Of a stretch of DNA of 64,000 nucleotides, positions 1 to 10,702 are shown piece after piece. Position numbers and translations under genes: made by a program. Under the pieces are notes generated by a model, which was not told the DNA's origin, ran no database searches, and saw only the letters and a list, made by a program, of their open reading frames with translations. Position 1 is the first letter of the stretch, and each line of letters begins with the position of its first letter. Source of the DNA: JALZOC01 sp035758845 (GTDB lineage: Bacteria > Acidobacteriota > Vicinamibacteria > Vicinamibacterales > 2-12-FULL-66-21); contig DASTVZ010000012.1 in assembly GCA_035758845.1 (NCBI GenBank), forward strand, positions 38,039 through 102,038, read 5' to 3'.

Positions 1-38
1 GATGATGAGCGCCACGGCACACGCGGCGTGAAGCCGAA

Positions 39-1085
39 TCACGGGTGGATCATCCTTCGCGCTTCTTCGACGTACCCCGGACCACGCCATGCGGTTCCGC
101 GCGAGTACCAGAACCATGGATCCGCCGTATCGGGAACATCTCGCGCACGCGCGCTCGAACGCACGTCCTCGGCCGCCTCGGCGCGGGCGCCGCGTGCATG
201 CCGCACGTGTGCAAGGGCGACGTATGCCGATTGCGCGGTGGGCATCATCGCCACGGCCGCGCTGTAGCGTCGTTCGGCTTCCACGGTGTCGCCGCGCTTC
301 TCGAGCGTCTCTCCTTCAAACAGCCTGGCGAGATATTGGTACGGCATTTCTGCGGCTGGGCCGATCTGTCCCAGGACTTTCATTCCCTCGGCGTCATTAC
401 GAAGCACGAGCACGCGGCCAAGCCGCAAACGTGCTTCGGCCAGGGTCGGGGCAACAATGAGTGCCTGCCGATAGTGTCGTTCGGCATCGCCCAAATCCCC
501 CTTCACATCGGCATCATCCTCGTGATTCATCCACCAGGCCATCTCCTCAGTGGCGCCGAGCGCCAAGAGGAGCTCCGCAGAGTCGCCGCTTGGATCGCGG
601 GCATGCTCGCCGAATTGCTTTGCCGTCCTGACCAACCGGCCCTCGTGGAGAAGCGCGAGCACGAGGAGCGGCCACTGTTTGACGAACGGAGAGGCGCGAC
701 CGCGTGATCTGAGCTTGGCGACGTACGTCTCGGAGAGCGCGATTTGGTACCGGAACTCCCCCTCGTTGTGCCGGGTGAGCGCGACAAATGCGCGCGCCGT
801 GTGCAACATGACCGCGCCGCAAATCGTAGCGGCCGCTCGTTCGGAGTCTTCCTTGTTCTTGCCGTCGAGTGCTTTGAAGAGCGCGTCCCGCTCGGCCGTC
901 ACCTCGGCGGCCATGATCCTCGCGAGTTTGTTCAGTGCGAGTTCGTCCTGACCTTGACGAAACAGATCGATCGCGTCGGCATAGGGGGTCGTCGCACCCT
1001 GCGTCGATGCGCGCACGACGTGACACAGCGCGAGCCCGAGGACCAGGACACCCAACGCCGCTCGCACAGCAGGGCGTATCCGCAC
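39..1085 (-). CDS. Secreted tetratricopeptide-repeat protein
   Basis: About 348 residues if translation starts at the GTG at 1085, directly before a basic n-region and a hydrophobic stretch (AALGVLVLGLALC) that reads as a Sec signal peptide with likely cleavage after VRA. At least two TPR-like helical hairpins are visible near the C-terminus, one around DAERHYRQALIVAPTLAEA and one around AERRYSAAVAMMPTAQSAY, so it is probably a periplasmic scaffold. The open frame continues upstream into the start of the divergent pilT gene, which argues for this internal start. No catalytic motif is seen. It is divergent from pilT with about 160 bp between them; a link to type IV pili is possible but unproven. 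Confidence 0.6.
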   Translation of the reverse strand: MRIRPAVRAALGVLVLGLALCHVVRASTQGATTPYADAIDLFRQGQDELALNKLARIMAAEVTAERDALFKALDGKNKEDSERAAATICGAVMLHTARAFVALTRHNEGEFRYQIALSETYVAKLRSRGRASPFVKQWPLLVLALLHEGRLVRTAKQFGEHARDPSGDSAELLLALGATEEMAWWMNHEDDADVKGDLGDAERHYRQALIVAPTLAEARLRLGRVLVLRNDAEGMKVLGQIGPAAEMPYQYLARLFEGETLEKRGDTVEAERRYSAAVAMMPTAQSAYVALAHVRHARGARAEAAEDVRSSARARDVPDTADPWFWYSRGTAWRGPGYVEEARRMIHP

Positions 1086-1247
1086 ACGCGAAGAATACTG
1101 GTTCGCGACGCACTCCGCGCAAGCACGAAAAAGCTCGCGCCGTGTGCGAGAACAGGACAGCGCTTCGACTGCCGCCGCGGGAAGCGTCAAAAACCTTCGA
1201 GAATTTGCCGTGTTTTGCCGGCATGTCCCTTGCGAAATGTCGGCGCG

Positions 1248-2438
1248 ATGCTGACCACGGCCACGCAGACCGCACAGGATTCGTTTGCTCCCGCCACGAT
1301 CGATACACCTGATATTGCCGCACGCCCAGCGCCGGAAAACGGCACGGGGAGCGCCGCGCCGGTGCTTCGACGTGAGCCCGCCATCAACGCGATGTTCCGT
1401 CGCATGTGTGAGCTCAAGGCGTCGGACCTGCACATCAGCGCATCGGTCGCACCGCTCGTCCGCAAGGATGGCGAGATGCGCCGGCTGCACGAAGCGGCAG
1501 GCCCCCTGACGTCAGAGATGGTCCTGACGCTGCTCAAAGAGATCATGCCGGTGGTGAATCAGGCGGAGTTCGAGGCACGTCACGACACCGACTTCGCATA
1601 CGAGATCGCAGGGCTCGCGCGATTCCGCGCCAACGTGTTCATGGATCGTCAGGGCGTCGGTGCGGTGTTCCGCGTCATCCCGTCGAAGATTCTGACCGCG
1701 GAGCAGCTCGAACTGTCGGCGCACGTCCTGGAGCTCTGCAAACTGACCAAAGGCCTGGTCCTCGTGACCGGCCCGACGGGGTCCGGAAAGTCGACGACGC
1801 TCTGCGCGATGATCGACTACATCAACCGGAACCGGACCGATCACATCATCACGATCGAAGATCCGATTGAATTCGTGCACCAGAACCAGAAGTGCCTGAT
1901 CAATCAGCGCGAGGTGCACAACCACACGCGATCGTTCAAGGACGCGCTCCGCGCGGCGCTGCGCGAAGACCCCGACGTGCTGCTCGTCGGTGAACTGCGC
2001 GACCTCGAGACCATCGCAATCGCGATCGAGACCGCGGAAACCGGCCATCTCGTGTTCGGCACCCTGCACACGACGACGGCGGCTTCGACGGTGGATCGCG
2101 TGATTGACCAGTTCCCTGCCGATCGACAGGCCCAGATCCGGGTGATGCTGTCGGAGTCGCTACGCGGCGTCATCGCGCAGACGCTGTGCCGGAAGATCGG
2201 CGGGGGACGGGTCGCTGCACTGGAGGTGCTGCTCACCAACGGTGCGATCAGCAATCTCATTCGCGAAGGCAAGACGTTCCAGATCCCGTCGATGATGCAA
2301 GTCGGCCGGGCTCAGGGCATGGTTTCGCTGAACGATGCGCTTGCCGATCTCGTGAAAAAGGGCCTGGTGGCGCCCGAGGAAGCGATTCTTCGCGCCGTCG
2401 ACAAGGCGGGACTCGAGACCCTGCTCAAGCGGCGGTAG
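1248..2438 (+). CDS. pilT: Type IV pilus retraction ATPase PilT
   Basis: A 396-residue hexameric AAA-type secretion ATPase that would power pilus retraction from the cytoplasmic face of the inner membrane. After a roughly 50-residue Ala/Pro-rich N-terminal tail comes the PilT N-domain (ELKASDLHISA), Walker A GPTGSGKST near residues 175-183, Asp box ITIEDPIEF, Walker B-like VLLVGELRD, and His box ETGHLVFGTLHTTTAA. The C-terminal segment GAISNLIREGKTFQI occupies the place of the AIRNLIRE box of retraction ATPases, which favours PilT over PilB. The ATG at 1248 was chosen because the frame upstream overlaps the divergent TPR gene and has no family similarity. No other pilus gene is nearby, so it may work in trans with a distant pil cluster. 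Confidence 0.93.
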   Translation: MLTTATQTAQDSFAPATIDTPDIAARPAPENGTGSAAPVLRREPAINAMFRRMCELKASDLHISASVAPLVRKDGEMRRLHEAAGPLTSEMVLTLLKEIMPVVNQAEFEARHDTDFAYEIAGLARFRANVFMDRQGVGAVFRVIPSKILTAEQLELSAHVLELCKLTKGLVLVTGPTGSGKSTTLCAMIDYINRNRTDHIITIEDPIEFVHQNQKCLINQREVHNHTRSFKDALRAALREDPDVLLVGELRDLETIAIAIETAETGHLVFGTLHTTTAASTVDRVIDQFPADRQAQIRVMLSESLRGVIAQTLCRKIGGGRVAALEVLLTNGAISNLIREGKTFQIPSMMQVGRAQGMVSLNDALADLVKKGLVAPEEAILRAVDKAGLETLLKRR

Positions 2439-2458
2439 TTCCCGGCGGTCGGTGTTCG

Positions 2459-2959
2459 CTACTCGCGGCTCGGCGATCGGTTTCTGCGCAGCAGGACGAT
2501 CATGGCGAGCGGGACGAGAATCAGCAGCTCGCGCCCGAGCGCGAGCAGGTTGACCGTCCAGAACTCCGGCAACCAGTAGCGCCGCGAAATCGCCATGAAG
2601 ACGTGCCATGGGGATTCGAAGTACTCATGGCTGAACGGCCATAGCGCCATGATGCCGATCGGCGGCGACGAATCGCTCCCCAGCCAATCAAGCAGCGTGT
2701 GCGACGCGTAAGCGAGCGCGATCGCACACGCGAGGACCGCGTCACGCGGTCGCGCAACCAACCAGGTCACGATCCCCACGATCAGGGCAGCACCAATGCC
2801 GTGCGATGGTCCGCTGTGTGCGCCGACCAGGAGATCCAGATCCGCCGCCATTCCTGCGGCGGCGTAGGTAGCAATCCGCCGCGCTGTGTCCTGGCGTGGC
2901 AGTGAGACAAGCGATCCAGCAATCACGCCCGCGATGGCGTGACCTATTGGGGACGGCAT
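2459..2959 (-). CDS. YdjM-type membrane-bound metal-dependent hydrolase family protein
   Basis: A 166-residue integral membrane protein with four or five hydrophobic segments. It has the spaced acid/His motifs of the DUF457/YdjM family: an N-terminal SPIGHAIAG, ADLDLLVG with a conserved aspartate pair, and SHTLLDW. In this family the residues are thought to bind metal, but the substrate is unknown. It is convergent with pilT (21 bp between stops). Length and motif order match the family; physiological role cannot be inferred from context. Confidence 0.75.
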   Translation of the reverse strand: MPSPIGHAIAGVIAGSLVSLPRQDTARRIATYAAAGMAADLDLLVGAHSGPSHGIGAALIVGIVTWLVARPRDAVLACAIALAYASHTLLDWLGSDSSPPIGIMALWPFSHEYFESPWHVFMAISRRYWLPEFWTVNLLALGRELLILVPLAMIVLLRRNRSPSRE

Positions 2960-3271
2960 GTGTAGCTCGGAGATCCTTTTCTTTTACTTTGCGCTGGGGC
3001 TCCACCCCCAGCGCCTTGCCAGCGCTCGCTCCCTTCGCTCGCGCCGTTTGATCCGCTGCACTTGGACCCTCAGTGAGGCATCCTGTCGCTGAGGGTTCCA
3101 GACGCCAAAAGCCAGCAGCCAACAGCCGGCACGCGTCGCATTTTTCGCAACCGCGCAGCATTTTTGGCGGTTCAGGATCTGCGACGTGCCACGACCAGAG
3201 GCGAAAGTCGATCATCGCCGTAAGCTGCTGATTTTGGGCCATCTAGCCTATGCAGCTTCACAGATTTTCGC
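2960..3271. other. Non-coding region between ydjM-like gene and recA promoter
   Basis: No credible gene. It holds a perfect 9-bp hairpin at 2991-3014, a segment AGCCAGCAGCCAACAG (3110-3125) that recurs near 30462, and AT-rich patches before the recA promoter. The open frames here have no codon bias or recognisable protein similarity. Confidence 0.6.
2991..3052 (-). repeat. Dispersed GC-rich hairpin repeat, copy A
   Basis: Contains a perfect 9-bp inverted repeat, GCGCTGGGG (2991-2999) and CCCCAGCGC (3006-3014), with a 6-base loop. On the minus strand the core reads GGGGGTGGAGCCCC, matching GGGGGTGGGGCCCC in copies at 34316-34366 and 53403-53457. A GAGCGAAGGGAGCGAGCG flank is shared loosely with the other copies. 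Confidence 0.6.
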
Positions 3272-3301
3272 TTGACTTTCTCCCCGGCACACTCCTAGAA
3301 T
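3272..3301 (+). promoter_or_regulatory. Probable sigma-70 promoter of recA
   Basis: TTGACT (3272-3277) and TAGAAT (3296-3301) with an 18-base spacer, about 100 bases before the recA start. Both boxes differ from consensus at a single base. No clear LexA-type palindrome is recognisable, so SOS control cannot be read from the sequence. Confidence 0.6.
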
Positions 3302-3406
3302 GCAGTCGCTGTCGTTCATTCATTTTGCGGCCATGACCTTCCTTGTCACGACCACGCTGCACAATGGCTCGACAGTCAACTGCATTCACGTCAGGAGCGC
3401 CACCGT

Positions 3407-4453
<1,047 letters not shown>

Positions 4454-4467
4454 ACGTTTGAAAGGCA

Positions 4468-4496
4468 AAAGGGAAAAGGTTCTACCTTTTCCCTTT
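4468..4496. terminator. Bidirectional-looking hairpin between convergent recA and FHA gene
   Basis: A perfect 12-bp inverted repeat: AAAGGGAAAAGG (4468-4479), loop TTCTA, CCTTTTCCCTTT (4485-4496). It lies 15 bases after the recA stop. Its right arm is also the last codons of the convergent FHA gene (EKGKR then TAG), so the element doubles as coding sequence. The arm composition matches the CCCTTTT tracts seen elsewhere in the window. Confidence 0.6.
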
Positions 4497-5312
4497 CTCC
4501 ACAGCCACCCGCAGCCGAGCGTGCCCGAGCACAATCTCGTCGGCTGTCTCCAACCTCGTGCCCCGTGCCCCGGCGGGTACTCTGATCGCCCGTCCGTTGC
4601 GAACGATCGTCGTCCCGTGCGCGCTGCGGTCGTCCCACAGGCGATAAGACCGATCCTGCGCGTCGAACTCGATGTGGGCATGCCGGCGCGAGACGGTGCG
4701 GTTCTCGTCGGGTCCATCCTCGATGAACGCCACGTGGTTCGTCCGAATCAATCGTTGCCGCTGGTCCACGACATCGGATCGGCGGCCAATATCGATGCGC
4801 CCTCTGGTGAACGCATAATTGCGCTGTTCGGCCGTCCCCTTGATCACGGCGAGCTTCAGACGCAGGATTGCGTCATTGACCTGCGCGGCGGGAGCCTGCT
4901 TCTCCTCTGACCGGTCGGCGCGATCGAACTCGACATGAAAATCAGCCTCTGACCAGTCAGCCGCACGCCGTCGAACGTACACGACGGGCACGTCGAGCGT
5001 GTCGAGCGTGCAGCCAGATGATTTCAGCCGCTCGATCAGTCGGTCGGAGAGCGACGGCGGCCCGTCGAATACTGCCGCAGCCCGCGCACGTGATTCCTTG
5101 TCGCCGGCAATCACCTGGACACGGACGCGATTGAACGGAAACACGCGACGGCCGCGCCCGATATCCTGAATCTCCGCTTCGGCGCGATCGAGCACACCGT
5201 GTACGATCTCGATCGGCGAGGTCGTGGTTCTGCCGACGAACTCCACCACCGCAGCATCGACCGTCCTGCTGATCCGCCGTTCCAATTTCCGCGCCTTCGA
5301 CGCAAAGTCCAT
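4482..5312 (-). CDS. FHA-domain protein with FhaA-like N-terminal domain
   Basis: A 276-residue cytoplasmic protein. The N-terminal half (about 1-125) resembles the DUF3662/FhaA N-domain; the C-terminal 100 residues form an FHA phosphothreonine-binding domain with IGRR, SRRHAHIEF and WDDRSAHGTTIVRNG signatures. FHA proteins read phosphothreonines placed by Ser/Thr kinases, and this gene is the last in the operon containing such a kinase and its PP2C phosphatase. It starts 15 bases after the SEDS-PBP fusion, implying co-transcription. It is likely an adaptor linking kinase signalling to the wall synthase. Its last residues are encoded by the intergenic hairpin repeat. Confidence 0.85.
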   Translation of the reverse strand: MDFASKARKLERRISRTVDAAVVEFVGRTTTSPIEIVHGVLDRAEAEIQDIGRGRRVFPFNRVRVQVIAGDKESRARAAAVFDGPPSLSDRLIERLKSSGCTLDTLDVPVVYVRRRAADWSEADFHVEFDRADRSEEKQAPAAQVNDAILRLKLAVIKGTAEQRNYAFTRGRIDIGRRSDVVDQRQRLIRTNHVAFIEDGPDENRTVSRRHAHIEFDAQDRSYRLWDDRSAHGTTIVRNGRAIRVPAGARGTRLETADEIVLGHARLRVAVEKGKR

Positions 5313-5327
5313 TGCTGCTCCTTGGGG

Positions 5328-8300
5328 TCATTTCGCCAGGCCCAGCGCCGCCGCTGCTGCCACGATTTCGCCCGCCGCAGGAGCTGCGCCCTGGCCGCCG
5401 TAGCCTGCGTTCTCGAGAATGACGGCGACAGCAACGCGGCGGGTCGCGGCGCCGTACGGCGCAAATCCAACGAACCATGAATGCGATGGTGCACCACTGA
5501 CTTCTGCCGTACCCGTCTTCCCCGCGATTGGAACCGGCACCGTCTTCACGCTCCGGCCGGTGCCGTCGACAACCACGTCACGCATGTAGCTGCCAAGCGT
5601 TCTTGCGATCTCGACGGGAATAAACGGATGCAACGCCGGCTTGGTATCGCTCGCTCGAACTCGAACCTCGCGGAGATTACCGTCGGCGGCAATCGCGGCC
5701 GCGATCGCGGCCATTCGAAGCGGCGACGCGACGACTTCCCCCTGGCCGTATCCAACCTGCGGCAGCGTATCCCGGATGAGTGGCACCGAGTTGTTTCGCG
5801 CGAGCGAAACCTCCGCCGGTTGCGCGACGCTGAGCAAGGCTTGCGGACCCAACTTGACGGCCAGTTGGGCGAAGTATGCATTGCAGGACACGACCAGAGC
5901 CCGATGCATGTCGATCGTGCCGTGCGGATGCGTGTCGAGCACGTCGTCGCGTATCGGCCGCGTGAATCCTGGCATCTTTACACCGACGCGATTATCCGGA
6001 AGCCGGCTGCAGGTAAACGTCTGCGACGACAAACTCTCCTCACGCCTGAGTGCCGCGGCCGCAGTGAGAAGCTTGAACGTCGACCCTGGCGGATAGAGTC
6101 CGTACCGAGCCCGGTCGAGGAGCGCTTCGTTCTCGCCTTCATCGGCAGCGGATCCTTCCTCGCGCATTCCGTCGACCGGCCAGGGGTAACTGACGCTCGC
6201 CAGCAGATCGCCTGTAGCTGGGTCGACGACGACTGCTGCGGCGCGACCACTGGAGGATCGGCGCGCGTACGCCGCGATGATCGCCGCCGCGCGAGCCTGA
6301 AGACGCGCATCAACCGTCAGTTGTAATTGGCGATGCGGGTTCATCACCGCCTTCACGGCGGGATAATCAGGATCGAAACGATGACGAAATACCGCGACAA
6401 GGTCACGATAGTCACGTCGCAGCGCGGTGGCTTCTCCGCCCGCAGCGTCGCGTATCGCGACCATCGTTTGATGATCGTCGAAACCCCTCAGCGCTGACTC
6501 GCTGTCTCGTTCGACAAATGACGTGTTGGATGCACCCCAGTTCCGTCGCGTGCGTGCATCGCCCAACAGATGAAACGCACGTCCGCCGAGCGGGTAACAG
6601 CGCGCTCCACGAGCCGCACACGAACCGTCCACAGGAAAACCCAGCTTCGCATACGCCGGTGCGGCCTTCCGCGCCAGTTCCACATCGTCGGTCGCCATCG
6701 CGAGACCGTTGCGATCGACGATGCTCCCGCGCGGGATCTGTCGGACGACGTCGAGGAGCCGCGGATTGTATTGGAAACGACGCAGGCCATCGGCCTGCAA
6801 ACCGAGGTGCGGCTTCGCGAAGAGATCATCGGCGCGGCCAACCACGGTCAACCCTGCGATGGTGACGAGGAATATCCCGGCTGCCGCCAACCCGCCATTC
6901 AGCCAACGCACGGGGGCACGGAACGCCGTGAGATCGGCGCGAGCAGCCGAGTCCGATCGGATCGAGGACAGCAATCCGAGCGCCGCGAAATTCGCAACCA
7001 TTGCCGAGCCGCCGAAACTCAGAAATGGCGTGACGACTCCCGTCAGCGGAACGATGCCGAGGGTGCCGCTCATCATGAGCAGCGCCGGCACAACGAGAAA
7101 GAGCGCCAGCGTGAGCGCGAGAAAGAAGCCGTAGTCGGTCGACGCTTTGCGCGCGGTGTTGACGGCGCGAGCGACGAGTGCCGCATATACCAGTGCCACA
7201 GCCAGCAGTCCGGCAAATCCAAGCTCCTCGGATACTGACGCGAGGATGAGATCGGTATGGCCCGCGGGCAGATAGCGCGTGTCGCCGAGACCCGGACCGG
7301 CGCCAAACCGGGCTCCGGTCGACATCGCCCACAGTGCGTGAGCAATCTGATCGCCGCCGCGCGCCACGTTGTCCCATGGTGCTTGCCACATGCGAACGCG
7401 ATCGGCGAGTGTCGCGGAGATGCCGAGTTGATAGCCGACGTAAAAACCCGTCGCGAGAAGCACGCAGCCGGCCAGTGCCATTCCAATCGTGCCGCGCGCA
7501 ACCGCATAGACGACAAGGAAGACAACCGCGAGCATCAACGCCGGGCCGAGGTCGCGCTGTCCAAAGAACAACGTCAGCGCAGCTGCGACGCCGATCAGAA
7601 CTGGAGCGGCATAACGCGCGCGCGGCAGGTTCAGCCACGACGGCACCGCCACGTTACCGATCTGATTGCTGCGCACTGCCCGGAGCAATTCCCAATGGCG
7701 CGAGAAGTAGCCGGCGAGAAATAAGGCAAGCAGAATGCGGATTGCCTCAATCGGCTGAAAAAACCCCAGGTTGACCTTGGCGCCGCTGCCCACCGGACCC
7801 GATCCGAGCGGCGACAGGAGCAAGAGCGACAGCACGAAGACAGCCGCCAGCGGCAGATAGCTGAGAGCTTTCAGACTGCTCGTCCGAACGTTGACGAAGG
7901 ACAGCACCGTCGCAGCGACAAGCCCCGCGAGCACCCCTTCGACATACCGTGGAAACAGGAGTAGATCGCGAACCGGATCCGGACGGCTGATCATCGCTGC
8001 CAGCCCCAGCGCCGTCAGGAGATGCGCGGCAATGAGAAGCACGCGATCGCCGCGCAGCTTCCTCGCGCGCCAGATGAGGGACACAGCGTGAAACCCGACG
8101 AGATACAACACCGTCCAGATAGCGAGGGATCTGCGGACCGTCGAGAGGTCGCGAACAACGAGCGACGGCTTGATGCTGCTCAATTGCGCGCTGGTCAGCA
8201 GAGACACCGACGACGGCGGGTCCCGTCGAGATGACTTGGCGCGTTCACGCTCCTCGGCAAGCCGCTCCCGGAACGCGGCTGCCGATGGCGCGCGATCGAT

Positions 8301-8681
8301 CGCGGCGGCCGGAACGCGCGCCCTCGCGAGCGTGCCGACGTTTGAAAGCAGACGGCGGCTGCCATCGGCATTCGTCAAAAAAGACACCAACTGCTGCACG
8401 GCAATCCGTCGATCGGCCGCAAGAGGGAATGCGGATTCGAGTGCCACTCCGAGACGCTCTGACGAGAGTGATGCGTTCAGGTTGACGACACCGTCGGCCG
8501 CTGACTCCGTGTGAGGAACACGTACGACACCTAGGTAGGTCGCGAAGAGCAGGATGGCGGCGAAAATGGAGACGGCCGCCAGCAGCAATTCCAGTGGCTC
8601 GGCGACTATCGCGCCAGCGATGGCAGGTCGAGCCCAACGGCCGGCGTCGCGATCGGCTGCAGTCTTGTACGTTACAGCCAT
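5328..8681 (-). CDS. Natural fusion of SEDS glycosyltransferase (FtsW/RodA) and class B penicillin-binding transpeptidase
   Basis: A 1117-residue inner-membrane protein. Residues about 35-190 hold a first TM helix and a periplasmic segment. About 190-610 form a SEDS polytopic domain with the family motif PAGHTDLILASVSEELGF and a TPFLSFGGSAMVANF block. From about 650 a class B PBP follows: GSIVDRNG dimerisation region, active-site STFK (Ser about 867), SCN (about 932) and KTGTAE (about 1055). It would polymerise glycan from lipid II and cross-link it in one polypeptide, where most bacteria use separate RodA/PBP2 or FtsW/FtsI pairs. Overlaps of 10 bp with the upstream kinase and a 15-bp gap to fhaA place it in the kinase operon. 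All catalytic motifs look intact. Confidence 0.93.
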   Translation of the reverse strand: MAVTYKTAADRDAGRWARPAIAGAIVAEPLELLLAAVSIFAAILLFATYLGVVRVPHTESAADGVVNLNASLSSERLGVALESAFPLAADRRIAVQQLVSFLTNADGSRRLLSNVGTLARARVPAAAIDRAPSAAAFRERLAEERERAKSSRRDPPSSVSLLTSAQLSSIKPSLVVRDLSTVRRSLAIWTVLYLVGFHAVSLIWRARKLRGDRVLLIAAHLLTALGLAAMISRPDPVRDLLLFPRYVEGVLAGLVAATVLSFVNVRTSSLKALSYLPLAAVFVLSLLLLSPLGSGPVGSGAKVNLGFFQPIEAIRILLALFLAGYFSRHWELLRAVRSNQIGNVAVPSWLNLPRARYAAPVLIGVAAALTLFFGQRDLGPALMLAVVFLVVYAVARGTIGMALAGCVLLATGFYVGYQLGISATLADRVRMWQAPWDNVARGGDQIAHALWAMSTGARFGAGPGLGDTRYLPAGHTDLILASVSEELGFAGLLAVALVYAALVARAVNTARKASTDYGFFLALTLALFLVVPALLMMSGTLGIVPLTGVVTPFLSFGGSAMVANFAALGLLSSIRSDSAARADLTAFRAPVRWLNGGLAAAGIFLVTIAGLTVVGRADDLFAKPHLGLQADGLRRFQYNPRLLDVVRQIPRGSIVDRNGLAMATDDVELARKAAPAYAKLGFPVDGSCAARGARCYPLGGRAFHLLGDARTRRNWGASNTSFVERDSESALRGFDDHQTMVAIRDAAGGEATALRRDYRDLVAVFRHRFDPDYPAVKAVMNPHRQLQLTVDARLQARAAAIIAAYARRSSSGRAAAVVVDPATGDLLASVSYPWPVDGMREEGSAADEGENEALLDRARYGLYPPGSTFKLLTAAAALRREESLSSQTFTCSRLPDNRVGVKMPGFTRPIRDDVLDTHPHGTIDMHRALVVSCNAYFAQLAVKLGPQALLSVAQPAEVSLARNNSVPLIRDTLPQVGYGQGEVVASPLRMAAIAAAIAADGNLREVRVRASDTKPALHPFIPVEIARTLGSYMRDVVVDGTGRSVKTVPVPIAGKTGTAEVSGAPSHSWFVGFAPYGAATRRVAVAVILENAGYGGQGAAPAAGEIVAAAAALGLAK

Positions 8682-10702
8682 GGGATGCGGTCAACGGTCG
8701 CGCCGTCCAATGGCAAGCCTTCGAGTGGCATCTTGGGGCTGTCAGAGGTGCGGGCAGGCGGATCCGCCAGCGCAGTTCCTGGATCGACGAGTTGCTGATC
8801 CAGCTCGCGCTGGATCGACCGTTCACCAATTTGATCGAGCGATCGCTGCGTACGGCGGAGATTGGTTGCAACGCCCGGAAAACCCGGCACGCGTTCGTAG
8901 AGTCCCTGCGCCTGACGATAGGCATCAGAAGCGCGGCGCAGATACTCGGCCTCCTGCGGCATATCCGCAAGTTGCCGCGCCGTCTGCCACAGGCTGTCGC
9001 CTCGCGCCCGATACCCGTCAGCGAGCTGTGCCGTTTCGCGATCGCCGATGGTGTAGCCACGCTTCTCGGCTTGTTTCAGCGCGTCCGACGCGCGATCGAC
9101 ATCCTCGAGGCCGTAGATGAAGACGCGCGCCAGCCCGAGGAACGGATCTGGCCAGTCGCGCCGCAGCTCCGCCGCTTCTCGAAATGCCGACACCGCCTCG
9201 GTGAAATGCTGATTCGCCGTTGCCGCGCGGTGGCGGAGCTTATCCGCTTCCCCATCGATCCGATGCAGGTGCCCTTCGCAATATCGAAGTGACGCCTTTA
9301 ACATTGTGCTGCCTGGGGCGAGAACGAGCGCGTGTTGCAGGCTGCGCTGCGCGATCTGCCACTGTCGCTCGCGAACCGTTGGTACGGTGCTGCGGTAGTT
9401 CGCGATCACCTGATCCGAGAGCGAGCCGACACGGCTGGTCAACGTCCGTTCGAGACCATGAACTCCCATCCGCAGATAGCTGCGATGCGACAGGACGTCG
9501 TACTGCGACCAGATGTCTTCCATGCCCTCGAGATCGCGCGTCGCCGCCGCCGCGGCCACGCGACTCGCTCTGAACCCCACGATGAGTTCGTTCGACACGA
9601 GCAGCAGGGCCGCGAGCATCAACGCGCTCCGTAGCCGAGTTCGCTTGACCCTCACGGGCGCAGGCATCGGCGGCTTCGCCGGCGCGGCTTGCCCGCCTGT
9701 CGTCGCCACTGCGGTCGAGGGCGGCGTTGCCCGTGGAACCGAACGATCCGTGCGGCGGGTCGCTTCCAGATCGAGACCGGCGGCGGGTCGCGTCCGCCGC
9801 GTCGGCGCTTCATCAGCGTCGGCGTGAAACGCGAAGGTAAGCGCCTCCGGATCCTGTCCGGCTCGCACTCGATCCAGGTCGGCGATCACGGCGGCTGCCG
9901 ACGGATACCGATCAATCGATTGTGCCGCCAGCAGCCGTCGGACGATGGCACGTAGACCGGCAGGGCACGTATCCGGAAGCGGCCGTTGCCCGTAGCCCGC
10001 GCGAATCTCTTGTTCCAGCCGGCGTGTGTCGGAGGCATGGAACGGCAACGTGCCGCTCAAGAGTTCATAAAGAATCACGCCGAGCGCCCAGAGATCCGCT
10101 TTCGCGTCGACCTCGGTCGACTCGAGCCGTTCGGGCGACAAGTACGGCATGCTCCCGAAGTCGTTGCGCGTAACTTTGCGGCTGAGCGACAACGCCTTCG
10201 CAATCCCGAAGTCGAGGACCTTGATGTCGCCGGTTTCCGAGAGCCGGACGTTGCGTGGTTTCAAGTCGCCGTGAACGAGCGCCCAGAACTCGCGTCCGTC
10301 GATGGACGTTTTGAAACGGTGAGCCGCATCAAGAAACCGGCACAACTCTGAAGCGATCCTGGTCGCTTCAGCCGGGCTCACCGGCCCACGCGCGATCACA
10401 TCCGAAAGGTTCTCGCCGTGGACGTACTCCATCGCGATGAAGTAGTACGGGGGCTCATCGCCTTCCTCATACACGCGAGGAACCAGTCCGCATGCTTCGG
10501 CAAGCTGACCTTGCAGGCGCGCGCCCCACCGTTCGGCATCGAGAATCTCGCGCGCCTCTCGATCCTGGCCCATCGGAACCAGCTTGAGCGCAACCTGCCG
10601 CGGCTGTCGCGTATCTTGTGCGAGGAAAACCGCGGCCATCCCGCCGCGGCCAATCTCACGCGCGATTTCATACGGTCCCACCCGCTGAAATACGGTCGTC
10701 AT
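8672..10702 (-). CDS. Transmembrane Ser/Thr protein kinase with TPR-like ectodomain
   Basis: A 676-residue protein. The Hanks-type kinase domain (about 10-275) has GRGGMAAVFLA, catalytic Lys40, catalytic loop HGDLKPRN (Asp146) and DFG (Asp164). The usual HRD arginine is Gly145, so this is a non-RD kinase that may not need activation-loop phosphorylation. A Pro/Arg/Thr-rich juxtamembrane linker, one TM helix (about 365-385, LRSALMLAALLLVSNELIV) and a C-terminal helical extracytoplasmic part with TPR-like repeats follow; there are no PASTA repeats. It overlaps the PP2C gene by 4 bp (ATGA) and the SEDS-PBP gene by 10 bp. Likely targets are the operon's own proteins and the FHA partners. Confidence 0.92.
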   Translation of the reverse strand: MTTVFQRVGPYEIAREIGRGGMAAVFLAQDTRQPRQVALKLVPMGQDREAREILDAERWGARLQGQLAEACGLVPRVYEEGDEPPYYFIAMEYVHGENLSDVIARGPVSPAEATRIASELCRFLDAAHRFKTSIDGREFWALVHGDLKPRNVRLSETGDIKVLDFGIAKALSLSRKVTRNDFGSMPYLSPERLESTEVDAKADLWALGVILYELLSGTLPFHASDTRRLEQEIRAGYGQRPLPDTCPAGLRAIVRRLLAAQSIDRYPSAAAVIADLDRVRAGQDPEALTFAFHADADEAPTRRTRPAAGLDLEATRRTDRSVPRATPPSTAVATTGGQAAPAKPPMPAPVRVKRTRLRSALMLAALLLVSNELIVGFRASRVAAAAATRDLEGMEDIWSQYDVLSHRSYLRMGVHGLERTLTSRVGSLSDQVIANYRSTVPTVRERQWQIAQRSLQHALVLAPGSTMLKASLRYCEGHLHRIDGEADKLRHRAATANQHFTEAVSAFREAAELRRDWPDPFLGLARVFIYGLEDVDRASDALKQAEKRGYTIGDRETAQLADGYRARGDSLWQTARQLADMPQEAEYLRRASDAYRQAQGLYERVPGFPGVATNLRRTQRSLDQIGERSIQRELDQQLVDPGTALADPPARTSDSPKMPLEGLPLDGATVDRIPWL

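Noticed and set aside
744..1247. Upstream extension of the pilT frame by 168 codons.
   Set aside because: Overlaps the divergent TPR gene and has no PilT-like content.
2742..3242. Open frame of 166 codons on the minus strand upstream of the YdjM-like gene.
   Set aside because: Overlaps the real gene in another frame, runs through repeats and has no recognisable domain.
3302..3330. Possible LexA/SOS box near recA.
   Set aside because: No palindrome matching known LexA sites could be confirmed by eye.
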